Source: Patescibacteria group bacterium | GTDB lineage: Bacteria > Patescibacteriota > Patescibacteriia > 2-12-FULL-60-25 | Direction: 5' to 3' | Assembly: GCA_018061485.1 (NCBI GenBank) | Contig: JAGOUA010000024.1 | Location: 1-10,163, forward strand | DNA: 10,163 bases | Shown: one piece after another, positions 1 to 5,311 of the stretch | How positions within the stretch are numbered: the stretch's first letter is position 1 | Layout of the letters: every line of letters begins with the position of its first letter | Translations under genes and position numbers: made by a program | Notes under the pieces: model-generated | Told to the model about the DNA's origin: nothing | The model's input: only the letters and a program-made list of their open reading frames with translations | The model's database searches: none

Positions 1-52
1 TTTACTGGTCTCGCTGTATAAGGCGTGGCTTCGCCGCTTGTTATTTGACGGA

Positions 53-78
53 GCCACGTCGCTCGCGGTCTACGTAGC
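53..78. repeat. Degraded copy of the 26-nt palindrome
   Basis: The left arm GCCACGTCGCTCG is intact. The right arm agrees with the palindrome at 9 of 13 positions. It is preceded by CGGAG, as at the intact copy at 100-125. It looks like an older copy in which one arm has decayed. In the right-hand unit the matching place holds unrelated sequence, which points to gain or loss of modules inside the unit. Confidence 0.6.
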
Positions 79-99
79 TCAACCATACACGATGGCGGA

Positions 100-125
100 G
101 CCACGTCGCTCGCGAGCGACGTGGC
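100..125. repeat. Perfect 26-nt palindrome at tRNA-Ser(TGA) 3' end
   Basis: Two 13-nt arms, GCCACGTCGCTCG and its exact reverse complement, meet without a loop. The outermost four bases are the discriminator and CCA of tRNA-Ser(TGA), so tRNA and palindrome share sequence. Both strands have open reading in every frame across it. A second perfect copy lies at 431-456 and a near copy lies inside msrB at 1980-2013. Confidence 0.95.
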
Positions 126-211
126 GGAGAGAGAGAGATTCGAACTCTCGGTACAGTTGCCCGTACGACGGATTTCAAGTCCGTTGCCTTAGACCACTCA
201 GCCACCTCTCC
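122..211 (-). tRNA. tRNA-Ser(TGA)
   Basis: Read on the minus strand, the acceptor GGAGAGG pairs with TCTCTCC (one G-T wobble at the base). The gene has a D-arm, an anticodon loop CTTGAAA with anticodon TGA, a long class II variable arm (serine type) and a GTTCGAATC T-loop. Discriminator G (125) and CCA (124-122) are encoded. It decodes UCN serine codons. It is transcribed away from tRNA-Ser(GCT) at 343. Directly beyond its CCA the sequence continues as a perfect palindrome, so the mature 3' end must be cut out of a strong hairpin. Confidence 0.96.
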
Positions 212-254
212 GTAAATCCCTCATCTATCCCTCGAGTATGCCCGAGGTAGGCAG

Positions 255-282
255 AGCATAGCATCTTGGGTAAAAGATGCAA
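255..282 (-). promoter_or_regulatory. Promoter of tRNA-Ser(TGA)
   Basis: On the minus strand TTGCAT (282-277) and TATGCT (260-255) are separated by 16 nt, about 40 nt upstream of the tRNA. An inverted repeat GCATCTT/AAGATGC (261-267, 274-280) overlaps the -35 box and spacer. It may be coincidental or a regulator site. It is not a terminator, because the T-run precedes it on the minus strand. Confidence 0.6.
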
Positions 283-297
283 AAAACCCTAGCGCCC

Positions 298-326
298 TTG
301 CCTCCGCGCGGCATCATTGGTACAGT
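298..326 (+). promoter_or_regulatory. Promoter of tRNA-Ser(GCT)
   Basis: TTGCCT (298-303) and TACAGT (321-326) are 17 nt apart, ending 16 nt before the tRNA. Transcription diverges from the tRNA-Ser(TGA) promoter at 255-282. Confidence 0.6.
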
Positions 327-342
327 CTCCCCGCCTCACCAC

Positions 343-434
343 GGAGAGATACCCAAGAGGCTGAAGGGGCGGGTTTGCTAAACCTGTAGGGGGTCAAAAG
401 CCCCGCGAGGGTTCGAATCCCTCTCTCTCCGCCA
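343..434 (+). tRNA. tRNA-Ser(GCT)
   Basis: The acceptor GGAGAGA pairs fully with TCTCTCC. The anticodon loop TTGCTAA gives anticodon GCT, reading AGC/AGU serine codons. A long variable arm and GTTCGAATC T-loop follow. Discriminator G431 and CCA 432-434 are encoded. The T-arm and acceptor closely resemble those of tRNA-Ser(TGA). As in that gene, GCCA is also the first four bases of a perfect 26-nt palindrome. Confidence 0.96.
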
Positions 435-456
435 CGTCGCTCGCGAGCGACGTGGC
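431..456. repeat. Perfect 26-nt palindrome at tRNA-Ser(GCT) 3' end
   Basis: It is identical to 100-125 and again starts with the discriminator-CCA of the tRNA. It is followed by TCCGCCA, as in the reverse complement of the left copy. No T-run follows, so it is not a standard intrinsic terminator, although it would fold as a 10-12 bp hairpin in the precursor. Confidence 0.95.
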
Positions 457-554
457 TCCGCCAAGCAAACACGGATCCACCTTGCACCGCACAGTGCAGG
501 GCTCCGCCAGACAACAAGCGGCGAAGCCACAGCTCATACAGCGAGACCAGTAAA
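431..554 (+). repeat. Right copy of ~125-nt tRNA-Ser-linked inverted repeat
   Basis: This is the counterpart of 1-125 in inverted orientation. The first 33 nt are identical. The middle (464-498) differs and holds its own small hairpin (GCACcgcacaGTGC). The last 55 nt are about 89% identical. Small hairpin modules of type GGCTCCGCC and GGCGAAGCC recur in both units. The region has no credible gene of its own. Confidence 0.85.
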
Positions 555-575
555 ACCACCCCAAGGGGTGGTTTT
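552..575. terminator. Bidirectional intrinsic terminator between tRNA-Ser(GCT) and fic
   Basis: The sequence is AAAACCACCCC, AA, then GGGGTGGTTTT, a perfect 11-bp stem with A-run and T-run on opposite sides. It can end transcription from the tRNA on plus and from the Fic gene (stop at 596) on minus. It starts exactly where the 125-nt repeat unit ends. Confidence 0.85.
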
Positions 576-595
576 ATGAGAGGAGATCTTTTATC

Positions 596-1492
596 CTATC
601 TACGCGGCATAAATACGAACCCTTCTCCGATTTTCCAAATGCCTTTTTCACGAAAAGCCGGAATACTTTGGCGACGCGCAGCGTTAAGAAGCGAAACGGC
701 CGACCTCTTTTGTTGCTTCGTGTAATCAGCGAGCGTGATAATTCTGTCACCCTTCAAGTACGTGATGCGCTTGTGGAGCGACTCCATCAGAGCAAGCGTC
801 ACCACCTTTTCCATTTTTTTCGCGCTCTGCTTGAAACGTATCTCATCAAAGGCTTTATAGTACTCTTGTTTTTCCTTGTCCCGAATCATGATGACAGGAA
901 AGCCAAGCTTCAACAGCTGCGCATTTATAAGAACGCGTCCAATGCGACCGTTTCCATCATTGAACGGATGAATCGTCTCAAAACCAAGATGAAAGGCCGC
1001 GATCTTATCTACCGCAAAAGAAGTAACATCGCTCGAATAGTTCACTATTAATGCATTCAGCATCCCTTCAATCTGTTCTGGGGCAGGCGCGATATACGTA
1101 CCCACACGAACATACTCCCCCTTCTGACGAAAACGACCAGCGATCTCATCTTTAATTCCGCCAATCAGCATCTGATGCAGTAAAAGGATCGTCTCTTGGT
1201 TTAGTTCGAGCTGCTGAGCTTTGTGGCGAATATAACCGATGACACGCGCAAGATTCTTCGCCTCGTATACCTCGCGCAAAGATACGTCTCGAGAAACCTC
1301 CATATCAAGCAAAATCTTCTCTGTTTCTTTGAGGGTAAGCGTCGAGTTCTCGATAGCATTCGAGTTGTAGACACTCTCTGGAATCTCCGCGTCATCAATC
1401 ATCACCAATAGAGAATCCTTCCCCTTGCGAAGAGTATCGAATTCAGCCCTTAAAGCCTGAAGCTTGCGTTGGGTGGTTTTTTGAGTGGCCAT
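596..1492 (-). CDS. Class II Fic family AMPylase-type protein with C-terminal winged-helix-like domain
   Basis: The 298-residue protein carries the Fic signature HPFNDGNGRIGR at residues 175-186. His175 is the expected catalytic base, Asp179 the expected Mg2+ ligand, and the arginines contact ATP phosphates. Upstream, SNAIEN (44-49) fits the inhibitory [S/T]xxxE[G/N] motif, so this is a class II, N-terminally auto-inhibited Fic. The family moves AMP (sometimes another phosphate-containing group) from a nucleotide to Ser, Thr or Tyr of a target protein; the target here is unknown. Residues about 250-290 (ITLADYTKQQKRSAVSLLNA and on) look like a DNA-binding helix-turn-helix, as in many stand-alone Fic proteins. 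No antitoxin gene is adjacent, which agrees with self-inhibition in cis. The ATG at 1492 has no clear Shine-Dalgarno and lies about 18 nt from the predicted transcription start. The protein acts in the cytoplasm. Confidence 0.92.
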   Translation of the reverse strand: MATQKTTQRKLQALRAEFDTLRKGKDSLLVMIDDAEIPESVYNSNAIENSTLTLKETEKILLDMEVSRDVSLREVYEAKNLARVIGYIRHKAQQLELNQETILLLHQMLIGGIKDEIAGRFRQKGEYVRVGTYIAPAPEQIEGMLNALIVNYSSDVTSFAVDKIAAFHLGFETIHPFNDGNGRIGRVLINAQLLKLGFPVIMIRDKEKQEYYKAFDEIRFKQSAKKMEKVVTLALMESLHKRITYLKGDRIITLADYTKQQKRSAVSLLNAARRQSIPAFREKGIWKIGEGFVFMPRR

Positions 1493-1517
1493 AGATGTTC
1501 GTGAGTGTACGCGTAAA

Positions 1518-1546
1518 AGTATACTTGATTCACGCTAAAATGTCAA
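1518..1546 (-). promoter_or_regulatory. Near-consensus promoter of the Fic gene
   Basis: On the minus strand TTGACA (1546-1541) and TATACT (1523-1518) are 17 nt apart, almost the ideal sigma-70 pattern. Initiation would fall near 1511, giving a leader of roughly 18 nt. A TTCACG box sits inside the spacer. Confidence 0.8.
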
Positions 1547-1587
1547 TTATACGTGAATAACGACCATAAAACGACATTAATTCACGC
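1527..1587. promoter_or_regulatory. Repeated TTCACG boxes, candidate operator of fic
   Basis: Three copies of an ATTCACG-type box occur within 61 nt. They are GATTCACGC (1527-1535), the inverted ACGTGAATAA (1551-1560) and AATTCACGC (1579-1587). One lies between the -35 and -10 of the Fic promoter and the others lie just upstream. Spaced inverted and direct repeats over a strong promoter suggest repressor binding. The Fic protein's own helix-turn-helix is the nearest candidate, but this is inference. The rest of 1493-1661 contains no gene. Confidence 0.5.
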
Positions 1588-1638
1588 AAAATTGATGCCT
1601 TTGTCCCATTCATTGCTCACGATGCAGAAGCATGAGAC

Positions 1639-1644
1639 CATACT
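1639..1644 (+). promoter_or_regulatory. Possible -10 box of msrB-msrA
   Basis: CATACT lies 17 nt before the msrB ATG. The best -35 candidate (TTGCTC, 1613-1618) is 20 nt away, so the call is weak. The position would give a short leader of about 11 nt, as seen at other genes here. Confidence 0.3.
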
Positions 1645-1661
1645 GATGAACCCCCTCCCCT

Positions 1662-2075
1662 ATGAAAACAGACGCCGAACTACAACAAGAAAACCCCGAA
1701 CTCTACCGAATCGCGCGAGAAGGCGGCACCGAACTTCCTGGCTCAAGCGAGCTCCTGTCCGTGGATGCGGAGGGAGTGTTTCGCTGCGCCGTATGTGACG
1801 CGCCGCTCTTTCCCTCGACGACCAAGTTTGATTCTGGATCCGGCTGGCCGTCATTTACCGATCCGGTCAATGCCCAAGCCGTCCTTCTTACGGACGACAC
1901 AAGTCACGGCGTCCATCGAACAGAGGTCCGCTGCGCCACGTGCAAGGCTCACCTTGGACACGTCTTCCCCGACGGGCCTGCCATCGTCGCTCGCGAGCGA
2001 CGTGGCCCCGCCAGCCCGGATCGACACGACCGTTACTGTATTAATGGAATTTCATTACGCCTAGAAAAGACCTGA
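1662..2075 (+). CDS. msrB: Peptide-methionine (R)-S-oxide reductase with in-frame palindromic insert
   Basis: The 137-residue protein reduces methionine-R-sulfoxide in proteins, normally with thioredoxin as electron donor. Two zinc-binding CxxC pairs are present (Cys42/45 and Cys91/94). The family motifs GSGWPSF (59-65), HLGHVFPDGP (97-106) and RYCIN (124-128) follow, with Cys126 as the catalytic cysteine. Typical MsrB proteins have about five to seven residues between DGP and RYC. Here there are 17, and the extra stretch (about residues 108-117, IVARERRGPA) is encoded by a copy of the palindrome found beside the tRNA-Ser genes. GPA occurs on both sides of it (105-107 and 115-117). All catalytic and metal residues are intact, so the protein is probably still active. 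The TGA stop is one base from the msrA ATG, so the two genes form one operon. Confidence 0.95.
   Translation: MKTDAELQQENPELYRIAREGGTELPGSSELLSVDAEGVFRCAVCDAPLFPSTTKFDSGSGWPSFTDPVNAQAVLLTDDTSHGVHRTEVRCATCKAHLGHVFPDGPAIVARERRGPASPDRHDRYCINGISLRLEKT
1980..2013 (+). repeat. tRNA-Ser-linked palindromic element inserted inside msrB
   Basis: These 34 nt match the first 33 nt of the repeat units at 431-463 and (inverted) 125-93, with one extra T at 1984 and one T-to-C change at 2007. The inner 18 nt CGTCGCTCGCGAGCGACG (1985-2002) form a perfect palindrome. The element sits in frame within msrB. The near direct repeats GGCCTGCCA and GGCCCCGCCA at its edges look like a target duplication or shared end sequence. 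Confidence 0.9.
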
Positions 2076-2076
2076 T

Positions 2077-2574
2077 ATGCCCGCATCGTCTAAAAAAGCC
2101 GTGCTCGCTGGTGGATGCTTTTGGGGACTCGAAGACCTTCTTCGTGCTCAGCCCGGCATCATCGATACCGAGGTTGGGTATATCGGCGGAACAAACGACG
2201 AACCCACCTACGAATCTCATCCAGGGCACGCCGAAGCCGTTGAGATAACCTATGATCCGGCGATTATCTCGTACAAGCAGCTGCTGGACTTCTTTTTTCG
2301 GATCCATAACCCTACGACGCTCAATCAACAAGGGAATGACCGCGGTTCTTCGTATCGATCAGCGATCTTTTTTGGGAATCAAGAAGAACGCGCCATCGCG
2401 CAAGAGATGATCGACGTGGTAAACGCGTCGAAGCGTTGGCCTGATCCTGTGGTGACCACCCTTGAGCCACAAACACGATTTTGGAAGGCGGAATCGTCTC
2501 ATCAGGACTATCTCCAAAAGCATGTAGGTGGCTATACGTGTCATGCGATCCACACGGGAAGCTATCTTGCGTAG
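2077..2574 (+). CDS. msrA: Peptide-methionine (S)-S-oxide reductase
   Basis: The 165-residue protein reduces methionine-S-sulfoxide, complementing the R-specific MsrB encoded just upstream. The catalytic motif GGCFWG lies at residues 12-17 with Cys14 as nucleophile. The conserved PGHAEAV and QGNDRGSSYRSAIF stretches follow. Cys155 in GGYTCH near the C-terminus is the likely resolving cysteine. The length is that of a full single-domain MsrA, and no signal peptide is seen, so it acts in the cytoplasm. The start ATG comes one base after the msrB stop, with only a weak purine stretch (AGAAAAG) ahead of it, so translational coupling is likely. No clear terminator is visible in 2575-2656. Confidence 0.96.
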   Translation: MPASSKKAVLAGGCFWGLEDLLRAQPGIIDTEVGYIGGTNDEPTYESHPGHAEAVEITYDPAIISYKQLLDFFFRIHNPTTLNQQGNDRGSSYRSAIFFGNQEERAIAQEMIDVVNASKRWPDPVVTTLEPQTRFWKAESSHQDYLQKHVGGYTCHAIHTGSYLA

Positions 2575-2656
2575 GCTTAGAATACGAATTCTGCCGATGC
2601 CCTGGCATGGATGCATCGCTCAACTATTACGGAGGGGCAAGAGCGAGCTCATCTCT

Positions 2657-2899
2657 CTACACCTTATCCAGCTCTTTTAGATCACCGTCAGGGAGATAGA
2701 GCAACGCAAGGCCAAGAAGAATACCTCCGACCGCCGTCCAACGATAATCACCAGCAAAAAACGCGCTATCAACACTATCGAGAACGTACCAAATACCGCG
2801 CCACACCATCACTAGCCCAATCACGATCGAAAAACTTCGACCTAATCGAAGAAGGGTTTTATACACACTCACCGTCTGTCGCGAAGAACGAGGAGCCAT
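2657..2899 (-). CDS. Small conserved two-helix membrane protein
   Basis: The 80-residue protein of unknown function starts MAPRSSRQ. It has a basic N-terminus, a first membrane helix at about 23-41 (SIVIGLVMVWRGIWYVL), an acidic and aromatic linker (DSVDSAFFAGDYRW) and a second helix at about 54-69. It ends in the charged tail LPDGDLKELDKV. The pattern MVWRGIWY then GGI-LLYLPD-DLKEL resembles small hypothetical proteins I associate with Patescibacteria, but I cannot name a family. The ATG at 2899 follows AAAAGGG directly. A longer frame with a TTG start at 2944 runs through the tRNA-Lys terminator and is unlikely. No convincing promoter was found, so read-through from tRNA-Lys is possible. 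Confidence 0.7.
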   Translation of the reverse strand: MAPRSSRQTVSVYKTLLRLGRSFSIVIGLVMVWRGIWYVLDSVDSAFFAGDYRWTAVGGILLGLALLYLPDGDLKELDKV

Positions 2900-2927
2900 C
2901 CCTTTTAGCGTATCACACCGCAATAAA

Positions 2928-2954
2928 CAAAAACACCCACGCAAGGTGAGTGTT
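2928..2954 (-). terminator. Intrinsic terminator of tRNA-Lys
   Basis: On the minus strand AACACTCAC (2954-2946), a CTTGC loop and GTGGGTGTT (2940-2932) form a 9-bp stem with one wobble. It is followed by TTTTG. It lies 6 nt after the tRNA CCA. Confidence 0.75.
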
Positions 2955-2959
2955 CTTGG

Positions 2960-3035
<76 letters not shown>

Positions 3036-3065
3036 AAATACTCTTGTTCTACGAGAATGTGCCCT

Positions 3066-3094
3066 AGTATAGCAAAAAGACGTTTCTTTTTCAA
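3066..3094 (-). promoter_or_regulatory. Promoter of tRNA-Lys
   Basis: On the minus strand TTGAAA (3094-3089) and TATACT (3071-3066) are 17 nt apart, about 30 nt upstream of the tRNA. The rest of 3095-3160 shows no gene or other signal. Confidence 0.8.
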
Positions 3095-3159
3095 GTGAAT
3101 GATTTTTTCCAAAAAATCCCCTTATTTCCCATCAATCGGGCGCCGATCACGAGCATAAG

Positions 3160-3201
3160 AAAAACCCTTCGAGACATCCAAGATCTGGATGCCTCGAAGG
3201 G
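3160..3201 (-). terminator. Intrinsic terminator of nhaA
   Basis: On the minus strand CCCTTCGAG (3201-3193) pairs with CTCGAAGGG (3173-3165). An inner CATCC/GGATG stem follows a single C-A mismatch, with a 7-nt loop. The stem totals about 14 bp and runs into TTTTT (3164-3160). It sits 12 nt beyond the nhaA stop. Confidence 0.9.
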
Positions 3202-3212
3202 GTCAGGAGCCT

Positions 3213-4700
3213 CTACACCGCTTCCGAGCTTTCTGCTTCAGCGTCGGTACGAGCCGCGCCTTCCGGCAAAACCTCAGACAGCCAGCGCTTACCCAGCGCA
3301 AGACCGAGCAGTCCCGCCGTCACAGAAGCGATCGTGATGACCACCTTTACTACCGCCAGCACCGCCGGAAAAGGCAGCGCCAGTTGCGCGGTAAAATTCG
3401 CCACCGTGAAGCCAATCCCGGCGATCATCCCAACGACCAGGATGACGGAAGGACTCATGCCCACTGGACGGACACAGAGCCCCGTTCGAATCATGGCCTC
3501 GCTCGCCAGCCAAATACCCACCGGCTTACCGATCACGAGACCGAGGGCAATACCCGCAGCCACCCAACCCGTCCCCGGCTCGGCATGCAACCCACCAAAG
3601 CTCACCCCTGCATTCGCCAGAGCGAAGAGGAAGACTACTCCCGTTGAGACGATGGGCTGCAGTGCGTTCATAGCCCGACGCAGAGGCGAAACTCCCGCTA
3701 GATACCCAGCGCTCGCGGAATCGAACACCTCCGTCAACACAGCATCGGGGCCAGCGTCATGACCGCCCGATGAGTGACTTTCATCCAATACTACAGAACG
3801 AAATCCTTGCGCACCCTCAGGAGATCCCTGAACAGGCACGAAGAGCGCGATGAGTACTCCGCTCAGCACTGGGTGGATCCCCATGAGGTGAAACCCCCAC
3901 CAAGCCAACGGAAGAGGGATGACAAAGTACCACCCCAGCCGCCGCCCGCCTCCTGCACGAACCGCCCACATCCAGAGGATCGCTCCAAAGACGTAGACCA
4001 GTCCACCAACAGAGACCCCTTGAGAGAACACGACACCCAAGATAAGCACAGCGCCAATATCGTCCGCCACCGCAAGGGTCAGGAGAAAGACGCGCATTGC
4101 GGGGAAGACACGCCTGCCCAACGCCAGCAGTACCGCGACAGCGAAGGCAATGTCCGTCGCCATGGGTACCGCCCACGCCCGACCAAGCGCGGTAGGGGCC
4201 CCGCGAATCAGCAACCAACAAATGACCGCGGGGACCAACATCCCCCCAAGGGCCGCCGCTACAGGCAACAGAGCCTTACGCGCACTCGAAAGCTCACCCG
4301 CAACACTCTCGCGCCGCATCTCGAGCCCTGTCAGCAAGAAGAACAGTGTCATCAATCCATCGTTCACGAGGTGATGCAGCGAGGCGCCGAAACTCCTCGT
4401 ACCGACCGTCATCGTCAGGGGCGTCTGCCAAAAGGTCTCGTAGGCGTGTGGGGCCGTATTCGCCCACAGCATACCCACGGTTACGCCAAACAGCAGGAAC
4501 AAAGCCGCAACCAGCTCACCGGCCAAAAAGCCAGAAACCGCGCCCCCGACCCGCGGAAAGAGCCCTCCCCACCGCTTGTGTCCGTACGGGGGCGGAAGAG
4601 AGTGGATCGGCTGGCGAGAGCCTTCTCCGCCCTGCCCCTCTGCGGAACTGTTTGGCCCAGGCAGAATCTCGTCCCGCCTAGCCCCATTCATCATTCCCAT
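3213..4700 (-). CDS. nhaA: Na+/H+ antiporter NhaA
   Basis: The 495-residue polytopic membrane protein should export Na+ (or Li+) in exchange for H+, giving salt and alkaline tolerance. The core motif ATDIAFA has Asp183 and LAVADDIGA has Asp213-Asp214. These correspond by spacing to Asp133 and Asp163-164 of the E. coli protein, the ion-binding set. FALANAGVSF (359-368) is another family landmark. It is longer than the E. coli form (388 residues). The N-terminus has about 50 extra hydrophilic, Gly/Pro-rich residues, and a polar segment at about 291-345 enlarges a loop between helices. The ATG at 4700 has a good Shine-Dalgarno (AGGAG, 9 nt upstream), unlike most neighbours. The gene appears more GC-rich than its surroundings, which might mean transfer (by eye only). 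It has its own promoter and terminator. Confidence 0.95.
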   Translation of the reverse strand: MGMMNGARRDEILPGPNSSAEGQGGEGSRQPIHSLPPPYGHKRWGGLFPRVGGAVSGFLAGELVAALFLLFGVTVGMLWANTAPHAYETFWQTPLTMTVGTRSFGASLHHLVNDGLMTLFFLLTGLEMRRESVAGELSSARKALLPVAAALGGMLVPAVICWLLIRGAPTALGRAWAVPMATDIAFAVAVLLALGRRVFPAMRVFLLTLAVADDIGAVLILGVVFSQGVSVGGLVYVFGAILWMWAVRAGGGRRLGWYFVIPLPLAWWGFHLMGIHPVLSGVLIALFVPVQGSPEGAQGFRSVVLDESHSSGGHDAGPDAVLTEVFDSASAGYLAGVSPLRRAMNALQPIVSTGVVFLFALANAGVSFGGLHAEPGTGWVAAGIALGLVIGKPVGIWLASEAMIRTGLCVRPVGMSPSVILVVGMIAGIGFTVANFTAQLALPFPAVLAVVKVVITIASVTAGLLGLALGKRWLSEVLPEGAARTDAEAESSEAV

Positions 4701-4760
4701 GATCTTCTTCTCCTACCGAGAAAAGGTTCGTCCTACAGAAAAAGTTCTGAAGGCGAGGAC

Positions 4761-4766
4761 AGTATA
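4761..4766 (-). promoter_or_regulatory. -10 box of nhaA
   Basis: TATACT on the minus strand lies about 60 nt upstream of the nhaA ATG. No good -35 hexamer is present at 16-18 nt, so activation or a weak promoter is possible. A small hairpin (CAGAACTTTTTCTG) falls in the predicted leader. Confidence 0.45.
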
Positions 4767-4803
4767 CACGTTTTTTGAAAAAAGGGAAGCCTGTCCCACA
4801 ACC

Positions 4804-4825
4804 AAAAAACGCAGGATTTCCTGCG
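4804..4825 (-). terminator. Intrinsic terminator of hpf
   Basis: CGCAGGA (4810-4816), TT, TCCTGCG (4819-4825) makes a 7-bp GC-rich stem, followed on the minus strand by TTTTTT (4809-4804). It ends hpf transcription 22 nt after the stop. Confidence 0.85.
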
Positions 4826-4846
4826 CTTTTGTTGTTCTTATGGGTA

Positions 4847-5170
4847 TTACGCTGTGGCTATACTGCGTTCGACCTCAAAGCGATGCAGATCCCCCAGGGC
4901 CTCGCGAGCTAGGTCGTGCACCTTATCAATCGCCTTATAGAGATCTTTTGCTTCTCGATCGATCTTGACCACCTGCCCATTTTCGAGCGTGAACACCGCT
5001 TTACAAAGATACACATCCCCGTTCTTATGCCGCGTCGACGTCCTACCGACTTCTACGTCTGTGTGCCGAACAAGTCCTGCGTACTTTGTGAGGGCGTTGA
5101 GCTTTTGCTCAACATACTCTTTAATAGCCTCCGTGAGCGGAACATGACGATGCTTGATATTGATAGTCAT
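4847..5170 (-). CDS. hpf: Short ribosome hibernation-promoting factor (HPF/RaiA family)
   Basis: The 107-residue protein begins MTINIKHRHVPLTEAIKEYV and matches the single S30AE/YfiA domain along its length. The pattern is beta1, helix 1 (EAIKEYVEQKLNALTKY), strands with DVEVGRT and KAVFTLENGQVVKI, then helix 2 (DLYKAIDKVHDLAREAL). Members bind the decoding centre of the 30S subunit and silence or dimerise ribosomes when growth stops. The C-terminal dimerisation domain of the long form is absent. The ATG at 5170 has no clear Shine-Dalgarno. The gene stands alone between its own promoter and terminator. Confidence 0.92.
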   Translation of the reverse strand: MTINIKHRHVPLTEAIKEYVEQKLNALTKYAGLVRHTDVEVGRTSTRHKNGDVYLCKAVFTLENGQVVKIDREAKDLYKAIDKVHDLAREALGDLHRFEVERSIATA

Positions 5171-5211
5171 ACAGCTTGAACGTTAGGAATCAAAGGTGCC
5201 CCACCACTGAT

Positions 5212-5242
5212 AGTATACACCCTCTGCGTAACAGGTGCGCAA
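5212..5242 (-). promoter_or_regulatory. Probable promoter of hpf
   Basis: TATACT (5217-5212) on the minus strand has a possible TTGCGC -35 19 nt upstream. Spacing is long, so confidence is moderate. The leader would be about 35 nt. Transcription diverges from the DUF4342-like gene. Confidence 0.45.
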
Positions 5243-5255
5243 GAGGCAAAAACCC

Positions 5256-5283
5256 TTGCAAAAACGCCAGATTATCGTAAGAT
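5256..5283 (+). promoter_or_regulatory. Promoter of DUF4342-like gene
   Basis: TTGCAA (5256-5261) and TAAGAT (5278-5283) are 16 nt apart. Initiation near 5290 places the upstream ATG (5284) before the transcript start and favours the ATG at 5312. Confidence 0.55.
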
Positions 5284-5311
5284 GACTGTCTACTCTTTTT
5301 CCCTCGCTTCT

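Larger units (their letters stand above)
1..125 (-). repeat. Left copy of ~125-nt tRNA-Ser-linked inverted repeat
   Basis: Read on the minus strand from the tRNA-Ser(TGA) 3' end, this stretch matches 431-554 read on the plus strand. The first 33 nt are identical (palindrome plus TCCGCCA). A middle of about 35 nt is unrelated. The outer 55 nt (1-55 against 500-554) agree at 49 positions. The two units are 125 and 124 nt long when counted from the tRNA discriminator base. The window starts here, so this copy may extend further left. No credible protein is encoded; the open frame through it is a by-product of stop-free repeat sequence. Confidence 0.85.

Noticed and set aside
38..250. Open frames through the tRNA-Ser repeats
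   Set aside because: They translate tRNA and stop-free palindromes on top of real RNA genes.
261..286. Hairpin GCATCTT/AAGATGC as a terminator
   Set aside because: It is followed by As on plus and preceded by Ts on minus, so it lacks a terminator T-run; it overlaps a promoter.
2900..2944. TTG start for the small membrane protein
   Set aside because: The codons lie in the tRNA-Lys terminator hairpin and have no Shine-Dalgarno.
3774..4778. 334-codon open frame opposite nhaA
   Set aside because: It is a shadow of a GC-rich gene. The protein is an unstructured Arg/Pro/His-rich string, and nhaA is certain.
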